Shown: positions 1 to 7,853, numbered from the stretch's first letter. The stretch is DNA of 64,000 bases from Paraburkholderia sp. BL9I2N2 (GCF_004339745.1 NZ_SMGP01000001.1:2604001-2668000); one strand, 5' to 3'. The notes: generated by a model from the sequence alone, not told the origin. Made by a program: numbers and translations.

Positions 1-347
1 CGGTAAGCCTGCACCGCCTGGCGCACCTGAACCACGCGTTCGACTTGGGCCGGATTGTCGGCGACCAGTTCGGCCAGTTGATCAATGCGCCGGTCGACGT
101 CCATCCAAACGGTCACCGGCGTGGAGAAACGGGCGTCGTTAGCGAGCACCGCGCCGCGCAGCGCCACCGACTCGCCCAGCACCGGGTCGAGGATCGCGGT
201 GGTCTGGCGCAGCACCTCTTCGCTGTGGATAGCCCAGCGCTCCGCCTGTGTCGCATCTGCTTGCGCCTTGACCAGTCCGGACAATAGCGCCAACTCGAAG
301 AGGGCCGGAATCGCGATCAGCAACAGCCCTTTAGTGGTCAGTCTCAT
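1..347 (-). CDS. CHASE3-type sensor protein, N-terminal fragment
   Basis: Reading leftward from an ATG at 347, the frame stays open to the window edge, so only about 115 residues are visible. The protein starts with a positively charged end and a hydrophobic stretch (about residues 7-25, with LLLIAIPALFELALL), then a helical extracytoplasmic segment with repeated Ala/Glu/Gln-rich heptads. This is the layout of a CHASE3 sensory domain after a first membrane helix, as in hybrid histidine kinases or GGDEF/MCP proteins. The output domain lies outside the window, so kinase is the usual partner but is not shown here. The gene is divergent from amtB, with 400 bp between them. CHASE3 is inferred from layout and a few motif-like positions, not from a profile search. 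Confidence 0.7.
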   Translation of the reverse strand, partial: MRLTTKGLLLIAIPALFELALLSGLVKAQADATQAERWAIHSEEVLRQTTAILDPVLGESVALRGAVLANDARFSTPVTVWMDVDRRIDQLAELVADNPAQVERVVQVRQAVQAY

Positions 348-567
348 GCGTGCGCATTGGAGGTCGGTGGCCCGGCAGATCATGCGCGGGGACGGGACAT
401 TATGTCGGCGATTGTGCAGGAAAACAAAGAGGGCACGCCATCGGCCAGGCATGCGCCGCCAACGTGCACAACGGGCGCACGTAAAACGTCAGGCTTTTGA
501 ATTAAACGTAAATCAAATCGAATAATTCGCCCCGCTTTGGGTCGCGCAGTTCGCGACGAAAAATTCA

Positions 568-584
568 TGCACATTATTTGTGCG
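568..584. promoter_or_regulatory. NtrC-like binding site upstream of amtB
   Basis: TGCACATTATTTGTGCG is a near-perfect dyad matching the NtrC pattern TGCAC-N7-GTGCA, with one mismatch at the last base. Its centre is about 120 bp upstream of the sigma-54 -24 element at 696-697, a usual enhancer distance. This supports nitrogen-limitation control of amtB. The rest of the 348-748 gap holds no supported gene; there is also a GC-rich dyad (CGGTGC...GCACCG, 653-670). Confidence 0.55.
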
Positions 585-693
585 TTCTCGTGCGGTTTCA
601 GGTGCAGACGGGTTAACGGCTCGTTGCTCAAAATACACGCCAAATTCCATCCCGGTGCCGGCTTGCACCGTATAGACGCGTTTCGGCACAAGT

Positions 694-710
694 TTGGCCC
701 ACTTCTTGCA
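694..710 (+). promoter_or_regulatory. sigma-54 promoter of amtB
   Basis: TTGGCCCACTTCTTGCA has the invariant GG and GC dinucleotides exactly 10 bases apart and the TTGCA downstream half of the -24/-12 consensus (YTGGCACGRNNNTTGCW). Three positions in the middle differ from consensus. Transcription would start near 721, 28 bases before the amtB ATG at 749. With the NtrC-like dyad at 568-584 this forms a standard nitrogen-regulated promoter. Confidence 0.65.
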
Positions 711-748
711 TTCACTGCCCGCTTTTTTGGCACAAGCAGGACACATCG

Positions 749-1936
749 ATGGAAAGTCTGAAAACCGGCACCGATACCCTCTTCCTTCTGCTCGGCGCCG
801 CGATGGTGCTGGCCATGCATGCAGGGTTCGCGTTTCTCGAACTCGGCACGGTACGCAAAAAGAATCAGGTCAATGCGCTGGTCAAGATTCTGGTGGACTT
901 CTCGGTCTCGACGATCGCGTATTTCTTTATCGGCTACACGATTGCGTACGGCGTGCAGTTCTTCGGCAGCGCCGAGTCGCTGGCAGCTCATAACGGGTAC
1001 GCGCTGGTGCGATTCTTCTTCCTGCTGACGTTCGCCGCCGCGATTCCGGCGATCGTGTCCGGCGGTATCGCCGAGCGCTCGAAGTTCAACCCGCAACTCT
1101 TCGCGACGTTCGTGCTGGTCGGCTTCATCTATCCGTTCTTCGAAGGGATCGCGTGGAACGACCGCTTCGGCATCCAGGACCTGCTCGCCCACGTGTTCGG
1201 CGTGCCCTTCCACGACTTTGCCGGCTCGGTCGTCGTGCATGCGTTCGGCGGTTGGGTCGCGTTGCCGGCCGTGCTGCTGCTGGGCGCGCGCCATGGCCGT
1301 TATCACCGCGACGGCGGCATTGCCGCGCATCCGCCGTCGAATATTCCGTTCCTCGCGCTGGGCGCCTGGGTGCTGGCGGTCGGCTGGTTCGGCTTTAACG
1401 TGATGAGCGCGCAGACCATCGACAAGATCAGCGGCCTCGTCGCCGTCAATTCGCTGATGGCGATGGTCGGTGGCACGCTGAGCGCGTGGCTCGCAGGCCG
1501 CAACGACCCCGGCTTCACGTACAACGGGCCGCTTGCCGGACTGGTGGCGGTTTGCGCCGGCTCCGACGTGATGCATCCGCTCGGCGCGCTGGTGACGGGC
1601 GGCATCGCCGGGGTGCTGTTCGTTCATATGTTCACCTGCGTGCAGAACCGCTGGCGCATCGACGACGTACTGGGCGTATGGCCGCTGCACGGTTTGTGCG
1701 GCGCGTGGGGTGGTATCGCGGCAGGCATCTTCGGCCTGCGCGCGCTCGGCGGCCTGGGCGGCGTTTCGTTCGGCGCGCAACTGGTGGGCACGCTGGGCGG
1801 AATCGTCGTGGCGACGCTCGGCGGCACACTCGTGTACGGTGCGATCCGGCTGACGGTCGGGCTGAGGCTCGATCAGGAAGACGAGTACAACGGCGCCGAT
1901 CTGTCGATTCACAAGATTTCGGCGACGTCGGAGTGA
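749..1936 (+). CDS. amtB: Ammonium transporter AmtB
   Basis: The 395-residue polytopic membrane protein is an Amt/Rh-family ammonium channel that brings NH4+/NH3 across the inner membrane. Eleven hydrophobic helices can be followed. The paired pore histidines are visible in GSVVVHAFGGW and GVWPLHGLCG, and the family signature around DFAGSVVVH and NSLMAMVGGTLSAW is present. The C-terminal tail (LDQEDEYNGADLSIHKIS) is the cytoplasmic segment that GlnK/PII contacts in homologues. The start ATG lies just downstream of the predicted sigma-54 promoter. Unlike many proteobacterial loci there is no glnK beside it, and the protein starts close to the first helix, so the N-terminal signal sequence of E. 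coli AmtB is missing or reduced. Regulation by NtrC is inferred from the upstream sites. Confidence 0.95.
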   Translation: MESLKTGTDTLFLLLGAAMVLAMHAGFAFLELGTVRKKNQVNALVKILVDFSVSTIAYFFIGYTIAYGVQFFGSAESLAAHNGYALVRFFFLLTFAAAIPAIVSGGIAERSKFNPQLFATFVLVGFIYPFFEGIAWNDRFGIQDLLAHVFGVPFHDFAGSVVVHAFGGWVALPAVLLLGARHGRYHRDGGIAAHPPSNIPFLALGAWVLAVGWFGFNVMSAQTIDKISGLVAVNSLMAMVGGTLSAWLAGRNDPGFTYNGPLAGLVAVCAGSDVMHPLGALVTGGIAGVLFVHMFTCVQNRWRIDDVLGVWPLHGLCGAWGGIAAGIFGLRALGGLGGVSFGAQLVGTLGGIVVATLGGTLVYGAIRLTVGLRLDQEDEYNGADLSIHKISATSE

Positions 1937-2092
1937 GGTTCGACGGGGAGCGCCGGCGGCGCGCGAGATCCGCCGCACGAATCTCGCCGGCGCCGAACTT
2001 GTGGCATCGCTTCGGTCAGCACGTGCCAGCGCCCCGTCCGTGACCGCGCCGACCTGTCCCCACATGCACTGCCGATGTTAGACTTCTGCGCT

Positions 2093-2140
2093 GGAGATGG
2101 CATTCTCCTTTAACCGCCCTCGTGGCTGATGATGCCTGCT
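2093..2140 (+). promoter_or_regulatory. Fluoride riboswitch (crcB motif)
   Basis: The segment from GGAGATGGCATTCTCC through the A-rich linker to GGCTGATGATGCCTGC matches the fluoride aptamer. It has the P1 stem GGAG/CTCC, a conserved GATGGCAT that can pair with ATGCC at the 3' end, and the GCC/GGC stem leading to CTGATG. It sits 84 nt before the crcB start, so fluoride would switch on expression of the exporter. No clear intrinsic terminator follows, which suggests translational or Rho-type control. Confidence 0.9.
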
Positions 2141-2223
2141 TCGTCCGGATGAACGCGGAGGCGGCATCGCGCTCCTCGCTCTGTCCGGTTTGTCGACACG
2201 CCGGTTTTGCCAGGCCTCCTCTC

Positions 2224-2604
2224 ATGTATTGGTCCATTCTCGCTGTCGGCATCGGCGGCGCGCTCGGTTCGTTGTTCCGCTGGTTTCTGGGCATCCGCCT
2301 GAACGGCATCTTCAGCGGCTTGCCGCTCGGCACATTCGCCGCCAACGTCATTGCCGGCTACGTCATCGGCGTCGCGGTCGCCGGTTTCGCGCGGGCGCCG
2401 CAGATCGCGCCCGAATGGCGGCTCTTCGTCATCACCGGCCTGATGGGTGGACTGTCGACTTTCTCGACTTTTTCAGCGGAAGTGGTGCAGCGCCTGCAGG
2501 ACGGCCGGCTCGGCTGGGCGGCGGGCGAGATCGTGATTCACGTGGCCGCCTCGCTTCTGATGACCATTCTCGGCATCGCGACGGTGTCGCTGCTGTCGCG
2601 CTGA
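2224..2604 (+). CDS. crcB: Fluoride exporter CrcB/Fluc
   Basis: This 126-residue, four-helix membrane protein is a Fluc-family fluoride channel, which works as a dual-topology dimer to let cytoplasmic F- out. The hallmark GGxxGxxxR near the N-terminus ([10 protein letters not shown]), the [14 protein letters not shown] segment with the conserved Asn, and the [15 protein letters not shown] motif with the Phe/Thr track are all visible. The frame is open further upstream, but the ATG at 2224 matches the family length and places the fluoride riboswitch in the leader. Together with that riboswitch the identification is firm. Confidence 0.95.
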   Translation: MYWSILAVGIGGALGSLFRWFLGIRLNGIFSGLPLGTFAANVIAGYVIGVAVAGFARAPQIAPEWRLFVITGLMGGLSTFSTFSAEVVQRLQDGRLGWAAGEIVIHVAASLLMTILGIATVSLLSR

Positions 2605-2654
2605 AATCGCGGCGAGCGGCGGCGCTAGAGGCGCACGCGCGCCTCGCTACGCGT

Positions 2655-2790
2655 CGCGAAGCTCAGGCATGCCACCTTGGCCGCGCGAGACGACGCGGTT
2701 CCTGCCGGCGCGTTTCGCCGCTTACAGCGCGCGCTCCGCGCCTTCTAGCGCCGTATTGATGTCGTCGATCAACTCGACGCAGCACACAGT
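2655..2790 (-). pseudogene. Decayed GGDEF (diguanylate cyclase) C-terminal fragment
   Basis: Read leftward, one frame gives INTALEGAERAL, then a TAA stop, then AAKRAGRNRVV. This is the end of a GGDEF domain (pattern ADxALYxAKRxGRNRV) with the usual Tyr codon changed to a stop. No GGDEF core or start is found upstream, where the tautomerase gene begins. It is therefore read as a relic of a cyclic-di-GMP synthase rather than a gene. The identification rests on a short motif. Confidence 0.45.
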
Positions 2791-2793
2791 CCA

Positions 2794-3216
2794 CTACTGT
2801 GCGTTACCGGCCCTCGGCACAATACGCGGCAACAGTTCCGGCGGTACTCCTCGATACAGCGATGAATTCTCCCGTGCCGTTTCCTGGAGAACGACCATGA
2901 CGTCGGCCGCGTTCAAGCCAACGCGAGTGCCGAGGTTGTGCTGAATTTGTTCGATCATGTCGTGCTTCATCGAGTCAGGACGACCCGTGCTAATCCAGAT
3001 TTGAACCAGCACGAAGTCGCGAGTCCGGGGTGTCGCGGAGAAGTTCGGGAAAACGGGATCAACAATGAAGTCGTCGTCTTCGTACTCGTGGATTTTCTGA
3101 AAGCGATCATTGCTGGGATAGCCAGCGAAAGAAAGCGCGTCCTGAATACAGTCGGCAATAAGCCGCTTTTCCGCTGGAGTACGACCTTTGTATAAAGATA
3201 TGGTCTGAATGGGCAT
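2794..3216 (-). CDS. MSAD-like tautomerase superfamily protein
   Basis: The 140-residue protein begins Met-Pro, so the N-terminal catalytic proline of the tautomerase superfamily is exposed after Met removal. It resembles malonate semialdehyde decarboxylase in size and layout. Conserved features include GRT at positions 10-12 (Met removed), the NDR segment with the Asp equivalent to MSAD Asp37, and the LVQIWIS strand. Where MSAD has the Arg73-Pro-Arg75 pair, this protein has Thr-Gly-Arg, so one of the two catalytic arginines is missing and true MSAD activity is doubtful. It is 15 bp downstream of the oxoamine synthase and almost certainly cotranscribed with it. A tautomerase or decarboxylase acting on a product of that enzyme is a reasonable inference; the substrate is unknown. 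Confidence 0.8.
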   Translation of the reverse strand: MPIQTISLYKGRTPAEKRLIADCIQDALSFAGYPSNDRFQKIHEYEDDDFIVDPVFPNFSATPRTRDFVLVQIWISTGRPDSMKHDMIEQIQHNLGTRVGLNAADVMVVLQETARENSSLYRGVPPELLPRIVPRAGNAQ

Positions 3217-3231
3217 CGAATTCCTCTACGG

Positions 3232-4356
3232 CTAGATGAGGCGCAGATCGCGGCCGACGCGCTCGAAAACGCTCAGCGCAAAGTCAATATCGTCGTCCGT
3301 GTGTGCCGCGGATGTCTGCGCGCGCAGGCGAGCCGTACCCTCGGGCACGACGGGAAACGCCAAAGCCGGAACGTAGACGCCCCCTTGCTCAAGCAACTGC
3401 GAGAACACCTGTGTCATTTCGGCGTCTCCGATCAGCACCGGAGTGATCGGGCTTTCGCTGTTCACCGTCTTGAATCCGAGTTGCGCTACGCCGCTGCGAA
3501 ATTTCTCGGCAACGTAGCGCATACGTTCCAGCGACTCCAGATCCGAGCGTGCCAGCGAAACAGCGACCGCCGCCGCTTCTGCCGCTGCCGGACTTATCGA
3601 ACTGCTGAAAAGCGCCAAGCGCGCTTTCCCTTTGAGTTCCGCGATGCGCTCATTGCTCGCGCAGATATAGCCTCCCCCGACGGCGCCAAACGCCTTCGAG
3701 AGCGTCCCTGTGACATAGTCAATTTTGTCCATGCAGTCATGGAGTTCGGCACTGCCTCGGCCCGTGTTGCCCACCACTCCCGCCGCGTGACTCTCATCGA
3801 GGGCGAACATGGTGTTGGAACGGGTCGTCGCTTCAAGAAACTCAGGTAGCGGCGCGGTGTATCCCTCCATGCTAAAAACACCATCGGTAATAAAGAGTTT
3901 GCGTTGCTGCGGCTCACCTGAAGACGATTGTTCCAATGCCTGCGAAAAACTCGCCACGCTACGGTGTTTCACTCTCACGACTCGCGCCCGACTTAATCGA
4001 CACCCGTCGATGATGCTCGCGTGGTTCAACTCATCACTGAAAATCAGATCACCCGCGGTTGTAACGGTGTCGAGTAGAGCGAAATTCGCTGCCGTACAGG
4101 AATTGAATACCATCGCCGCCTCGGCCTGATGAAATTCGGCCAAAGCCTCTTCGAGTCGCCGATGCGCGTTCGTGGTTGCAAGCGGCGGGTTCATTCCGGT
4201 GCCGGCGCCATATTGCCGCAAGCCCTCATGAAACGCGGCCAGCACAACGGGGTGGTTTGCCAAACCCCGGTAGTTGTTGGAGCCGAGCACGATGATCTTC
4301 TTACCATCTATCCGAGCACTCCCCGATATGGGACTTTGTATCACTCTCAACGACAT
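3232..4356 (-). CDS. Alpha-oxoamine synthase family PLP enzyme
   Basis: This is a fold-type I PLP enzyme of the KBL/AONS/ALAS/SPT family, which condenses an amino acid with an acyl-CoA to an alpha-amino ketone. With the ATG at 4356 (GGAGG 11 nt upstream; the GTG at 4377 is the alternative) it has 374 residues. Visible residues are His112 in the DELNHASIIDG motif, Asp187/His190 in ALDESHAAG, and the Schiff-base Lys221 in GTLSKAFG. The N-terminal SNNYRGLANHP loop and the GTGMNPPLATTNAH segment differ from the SNDYLGL and GSGGSR types of KBL and AONS, so neither glycine C-acetyltransferase nor BioF can be assumed. It heads an operon with the tautomerase and is divergent from a GcvA-like regulator. 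No biotin or threonine-degradation genes are nearby. Confidence 0.85.
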   Translation of the reverse strand: MSLRVIQSPISGSARIDGKKIIVLGSNNYRGLANHPVVLAAFHEGLRQYGAGTGMNPPLATTNAHRRLEEALAEFHQAEAAMVFNSCTAANFALLDTVTTAGDLIFSDELNHASIIDGCRLSRARVVRVKHRSVASFSQALEQSSSGEPQQRKLFITDGVFSMEGYTAPLPEFLEATTRSNTMFALDESHAAGVVGNTGRGSAELHDCMDKIDYVTGTLSKAFGAVGGGYICASNERIAELKGKARLALFSSSISPAAAEAAAVAVSLARSDLESLERMRYVAEKFRSGVAQLGFKTVNSESPITPVLIGDAEMTQVFSQLLEQGGVYVPALAFPVVPEGTARLRAQTSAAHTDDDIDFALSVFERVGRDLRLI

Positions 4357-4656
4357 GAAAATTTCATCCTCCGGCACTAAACGCTGCGCCTACCTCTTCA
4401 GTTAAGCCGCCTGGATTTGCGACGTCCACACCCGATCATGGGCACCCTCATTTGCGCCGATGACCCGCTCCGCAAGTGGTTTCGGCAAACTTCTCTTTTT
4501 CATTAGAAAATCTGATCCAACGCCGGCGTAATAGCGCCTACGTCTCACCATGCGTTTGAAGCAGAAATTTTCCCGATTTCGTGGTGAAATTGTACTCGCG
4601 GCAGAAACCGTCACGCGTTACCATTTCTGAAGGTTAATGATTAGAAATTCTTATCT
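4357..4656. other. Divergent promoter region, oxoamine synthase / LysR
   Basis: This 300 bp gap separates the leftward oxoamine synthase operon from the rightward LysR gene. It is relatively A+T-rich near the LysR start (about 4620-4656), as expected for overlapping divergent promoters. I saw no convincing gene in it; a 70-residue leftward frame lacks a plausible start and any recognisable content. No strong palindrome stood out. Confidence 0.5.
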
Positions 4657-5541
4657 ATGGAAAAGCGGCTACCGCCATTGAATGGGCTTCGCGCGTTTGA
4701 AGCAGCAGCGCGTAATCTGTCACTCAAGCTGGCAGCCGACGAACTGTGTGTGACTCCCGCAGCGGTCAGCCAACTGGTGAAGGGCCTCGAGAGCTATCTT
4801 GGAGTCGCGCTGTTCGTCCGTGCCAACCGGGGTATTCGTTTGACCCAAGCGGGCGTCGACTATCTACCGGCAATTCGAAACGCGTTCAAACAGATTGGCG
4901 ATGCAACTCGCCGCATCGCCAAAATTGCGGAAACGGGGACGCTCACAGTCAGCGTGACCCCGTCGTTCGCCTCCTACTGGCTGATTCCTCGTCTCCAAAG
5001 CTTTCACGACAAACATCGCAACATCGACCTTCGGGTGATGACCGGCAAGGAACCCCTCGACTTTGCCCACGACGTGATGGACGTAGCGATCCGTCATGGC
5101 ACCGCGCAGCACGGGAAGTTCTACCGCGAGCGGCTGTGCGCGGTGGATCTCATTCCGGTCGCCAGTCCGACCTTGATCGCGCAGTTCGGAATGCCCGAAA
5201 CGGCTTCGGATCTGACGCGCTGGCCCCTCCTACATGAAGTCGAGCGAATGAACTGGCATCTCTGGTTTCAGTCGCAATCCGTGCAAGGTATGAGCCTGCC
5301 AAGCGGAACCGCGTTCGATGACTGCGGCATGATGCTAACCGCGATTGTTGCTGGACAAGGGGCTGGTCTCGTCCCCGCAGCGATGGCAGCGCCGGCCCTC
5401 GGCGACAACAGGATAGTCAAGGTTTGGGATTTTGATTGGCCCGAGGACTATGCCTATCATCTGGTCTTGCCCGATGGAGACTATGGACCCCTGGTGGCTG
5501 CTTTTCGCGAGTGGATAATCGGAGAGATTGCCAACTCATAG
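4657..5541 (+). CDS. LysR-family regulator, GcvA-like
   Basis: The 294-residue protein begins with the GcvA-type LysR winged helix (LNGLRAFEAAARNLSLKLAADELCVTPAAVSQLV, split by family positions 8-42), followed by the linker helix and the periplasmic-binding-like effector domain. The LIPRL segment and the terminal FREWI are typical of the GcvA/AmpR branch. It is divergent from the oxoamine synthase/tautomerase operon and probably controls it; a link to glycine or aminoketone metabolism is only suggested by the neighbours. The effector is unknown. Confidence 0.9.
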   Translation: MEKRLPPLNGLRAFEAAARNLSLKLAADELCVTPAAVSQLVKGLESYLGVALFVRANRGIRLTQAGVDYLPAIRNAFKQIGDATRRIAKIAETGTLTVSVTPSFASYWLIPRLQSFHDKHRNIDLRVMTGKEPLDFAHDVMDVAIRHGTAQHGKFYRERLCAVDLIPVASPTLIAQFGMPETASDLTRWPLLHEVERMNWHLWFQSQSVQGMSLPSGTAFDDCGMMLTAIVAGQGAGLVPAAMAAPALGDNRIVKVWDFDWPEDYAYHLVLPDGDYGPLVAAFREWIIGEIANS

Positions 5542-5704
5542 AGGATATCTGAGCATCGCTCGCTGCGTAAAACGCGCCACGCCAACTCGAACGTCGAAGC
5601 GGCGCCCTGAATCTCTTCGAGTGTGAAATCGCGAGCAATGAAGATCGCCGCCACCGGCGCGGCGTATCAAACCGACATGAACGCCGGTGCATGACGGAGG
5701 CCGC

Positions 5705-6430
5705 TTACTTCTGCAGCAGCGCTTCCTGGTGAGCCTTCACGAGGTCTGCCATGCTGTTGAAGCGGAAGTTCACGGCAGGTTGTTCGCCCGGGTTCATCGT
5801 CGCGCCGAAACCGGTCTGCGAATGGCGGCGATAGATCCAGCACGATGCCAGCCCGAACGCGTTCGCGGGCTTGTGGTCGTGAAACAGACTTTCCGCGGTA
5901 TGGAGAATCGTCTCCTTCCCGATACCGCGGGCGCCCAGCTTGTCCAGCATGTACTCGAAGTTACGCGGCGACGGCTTATAGGAGCCGACGTCCTCCGCTG
6001 TGATGATCGCGTCGAATTCGACCCGGAGCTTCGCGTTGCTGTGCGTGAAGCTCTCATTGTCGATGTTCGACAGGATCACCAGCTTGTAGTACTTCTTCAG
6101 GTACTGCAGCGCAGCCGCCGAGTCCTCGAATGCCGGCCAGTTACGTATGGACTTGCCGTAGGCGACGCACTCCTCGTGCGTGAAAGGCACCTGCCATTCT
6201 TCGGCCAGTCGCTTGTACACGATAGGAAGCAGTTCCTGGTAACGCTTGGCGGGCGTGTAGGCCTGCTGCGACGACTCGTGGCGCGCGTGCGCTTCGAGAA
6301 CCTGATCCCGCGTCAGCGGCGGACTCACGCGCTCGAGCAGAGGACGCAAGCCTTCGAAGATGCCCGTTTCCCAGTCGATCAGCGTGCCATAGCAGTCGAA
6401 AGTCAGCGTATCGAAGTCGGTCAGTTTCAT
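5705..6430 (-). CDS. HAD-family hydrolase, haloacid dehalogenase type II-like
   Basis: The HAD fold is clear: motif I FDCYGTLIDWE with the Asp nucleophile, motif II LSNID, and motif III lysine in GSYKPSP. Overall length (241 residues) and order match the type II (S)-2-haloacid dehalogenase group. However, the SSN triad that dehalogenases carry in the last motif is not found; the corresponding stretch reads HTAESLFHDH. A phosphatase-type or other hydrolase is therefore as likely as a dehalogenase. The ATG at 6430 is chosen because AGGAGG lies 7 nt upstream; a TTG two codons earlier is less likely. It stands alone between two unrelated genes. Confidence 0.8.
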   Translation of the reverse strand: MKLTDFDTLTFDCYGTLIDWETGIFEGLRPLLERVSPPLTRDQVLEAHARHESSQQAYTPAKRYQELLPIVYKRLAEEWQVPFTHEECVAYGKSIRNWPAFEDSAAALQYLKKYYKLVILSNIDNESFTHSNAKLRVEFDAIITAEDVGSYKPSPRNFEYMLDKLGARGIGKETILHTAESLFHDHKPANAFGLASCWIYRRHSQTGFGATMNPGEQPAVNFRFNSMADLVKAHQEALLQK

Positions 6431-6627
6431 AGTCAATCCTCCTGTTGGTTGGTGAGCTAGACATAGTCTATTGGGCGTGAGCAGCAGCCGTTACTTGTGT
6501 TTCCCGCTACCCCCGCGCTTCCTTGATCCACGCTAGTTAGCTCCCATTCGAAGCCTACAATAAGCTTGCGATCCGATCTGGCTGGACGTAAAGTGAGCGC
6601 TCGACAAATCAGCAGATGAGGTGATGG

Positions 6628-6891
6628 ATGCTTAAGTTCCTGGCGTTATGTGTCGCATTGGGTGTTTCCGGCACGGCGTTCGCTAAAGCCGATTGCCCGG
6701 CCCATCCGAAGAGCGAGTGGATGAAGGAATCGGATGCGCGCGCTCAACTCGAAGCAGAGGGCTATAAGATCAAGAAGTTCAAGGTCGACGGCAACTGCTA
6801 CGAAATCTACGGCCACAACAAAGAGGGCAAAAAGGTCGAGATCTACTACGACACCAAGACGCTTGCCGTCGTGAAGTCCGAGATCGACTAA
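6628..6891 (+). CDS. Small periplasmic PepSY-like protein
   Basis: The 87-residue protein has a signal peptide (LKFLALCVALGVSGTAFA, cleavage expected after AFA) followed by a compact mature part of about 68 residues. The sequence MKESDARAQLEAEGYKIKKFKVDGNCYEIYG, read as two motifs (ARAQLEAEGY and YEIYG), resembles the PepSY unit that senses or modulates in the periplasm. Two cysteines (in ADCPAHP and DGNCYE) could form a disulfide. It lies 15 bp before a cytochrome b561-type gene, a common pairing, so the two probably form one operon and act together at the inner membrane. Confidence 0.8.
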   Translation: MLKFLALCVALGVSGTAFAKADCPAHPKSEWMKESDARAQLEAEGYKIKKFKVDGNCYEIYGHNKEGKKVEIYYDTKTLAVVKSEID

Positions 6892-6906
6892 GCTCTGGCG
6901 CGCGCG

Positions 6907-7428
6907 ATGCCCGTCAAAACCTGGGACATGGGCGTGCGATTCACGCATTGGACCGTTGCGGGCATCGTCGTGTGGAATCTGTTCGGGCCGACTGATCAGA
7001 CACATCGGGTACTGGGATATATCGCTGCGGGTCTCGTTGCGTGTCGCATCGTGTGGGGGTTTATCGGCACGCCGTACGCGCGATTCTCCGCCTGGTGGCC
7101 GACGCCGGCGCATGTGAAAGACTACGTGCGCTCGCTGGGCGCCGGCAAGCCACTGCGTCATCTGTCGCACAATCCGCTAGGCGGCCTGATGGCGATCGCA
7201 CTCTGGCTGCTGATTCTCGCACTGGCGGCAAGCGGCTGGCTGATGCGCCTCGACGCCTTCTGGGGTGAAGACTGGCCGCATGAGCTTCACACGTATTTGT
7301 CAATCGCACTGCAAGTCTGCGTGTGCGTCCATATCTTCGCGGCCGTCGTCATGAGCATCTGGACACGTGACAATCTGATCGGCGCGATGCTGTCCGGCTT
7401 CAAACGCGATCCCGCCGACAAGCGCTGA
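6907..7428 (+). CDS. Cytochrome b561-type membrane protein
   Basis: The 173-residue protein has four transmembrane helices and the histidines expected for two b hemes: His in RFTHWTV, in DQTHRVLGY, in ELHTYLSI and in CVCVHIFAAV. It belongs to the cytochrome b561 / Ni-Fe hydrogenase b-type subunit family, which moves electrons across the inner membrane. The upstream PepSY-like gene is close enough for cotranscription. No hydrogenase is nearby, so a role in periplasmic redox is more likely than in H2 oxidation. The electron donor and acceptor are unknown. Confidence 0.88.
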   Translation: MPVKTWDMGVRFTHWTVAGIVVWNLFGPTDQTHRVLGYIAAGLVACRIVWGFIGTPYARFSAWWPTPAHVKDYVRSLGAGKPLRHLSHNPLGGLMAIALWLLILALAASGWLMRLDAFWGEDWPHELHTYLSIALQVCVCVHIFAAVVMSIWTRDNLIGAMLSGFKRDPADKR

Positions 7429-7853
7429 CGGCTGCGAGCGCGCTCCGCCGCTAACGACCGCTTGCGGGCCACTACGAACGCCGGATACGGCCATTCACCC
7501 CCGGCCCGTTCCGATGGCGCGCTGAATCGCGAATCAGAGGTTCGCAACCTCGCCCCGTATCAAACCCGGCGCAGTCACAGCGTTCGATCACAAAACGGTT
7601 TGCTGCGCTGCACGCTCGGGTTTGCCCGGTTGCCGCGGACGGATGCGAAGCATAGGCTTTGTAATACTTTGGTAAGTGTTATTCGCAGGTTGCCGGATAA
7701 GCCAGCCGTTTCCGCGATCTGCGCAGGATGCACAGGTGTCACGACCGCGCCGCACAGTTCGGCGCCGGGATACTTCCCCGCCGTCATACGGGTCACGCTG
7801 GCGTATCAAACAATGCTCTGATTGACGACTGAAGTGATTGTTTTGGAGCTCAA
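7429..7853. other. 425 bp leader region upstream of dctA
   Basis: No supported gene is present. The 10-mer CGTATCAAAC occurs at 7556-7565 and again at 7802-7811, shortly before dctA, and once more at 5663-5672. I looked for a -24/-12 promoter with GG and GC 10 bases apart and did not find a convincing one, so DctD/sigma-54 control, common for dctA in rhizobia, is not supported here. Short frames in the region are shadows. Confidence 0.4.

Noticed and set aside
380..2065. Long leftward open frame antisense to amtB
   Set aside because: It mirrors the amtB codon pattern, has a low-complexity Arg/His-rich product and no ribosome site. Such frames arise in GC-rich genes.
7429..7853. Sigma-54 promoter before dctA
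   Set aside because: No GG-N10-GC pair in a suitable context was found, so DctBD-type control is not supported.
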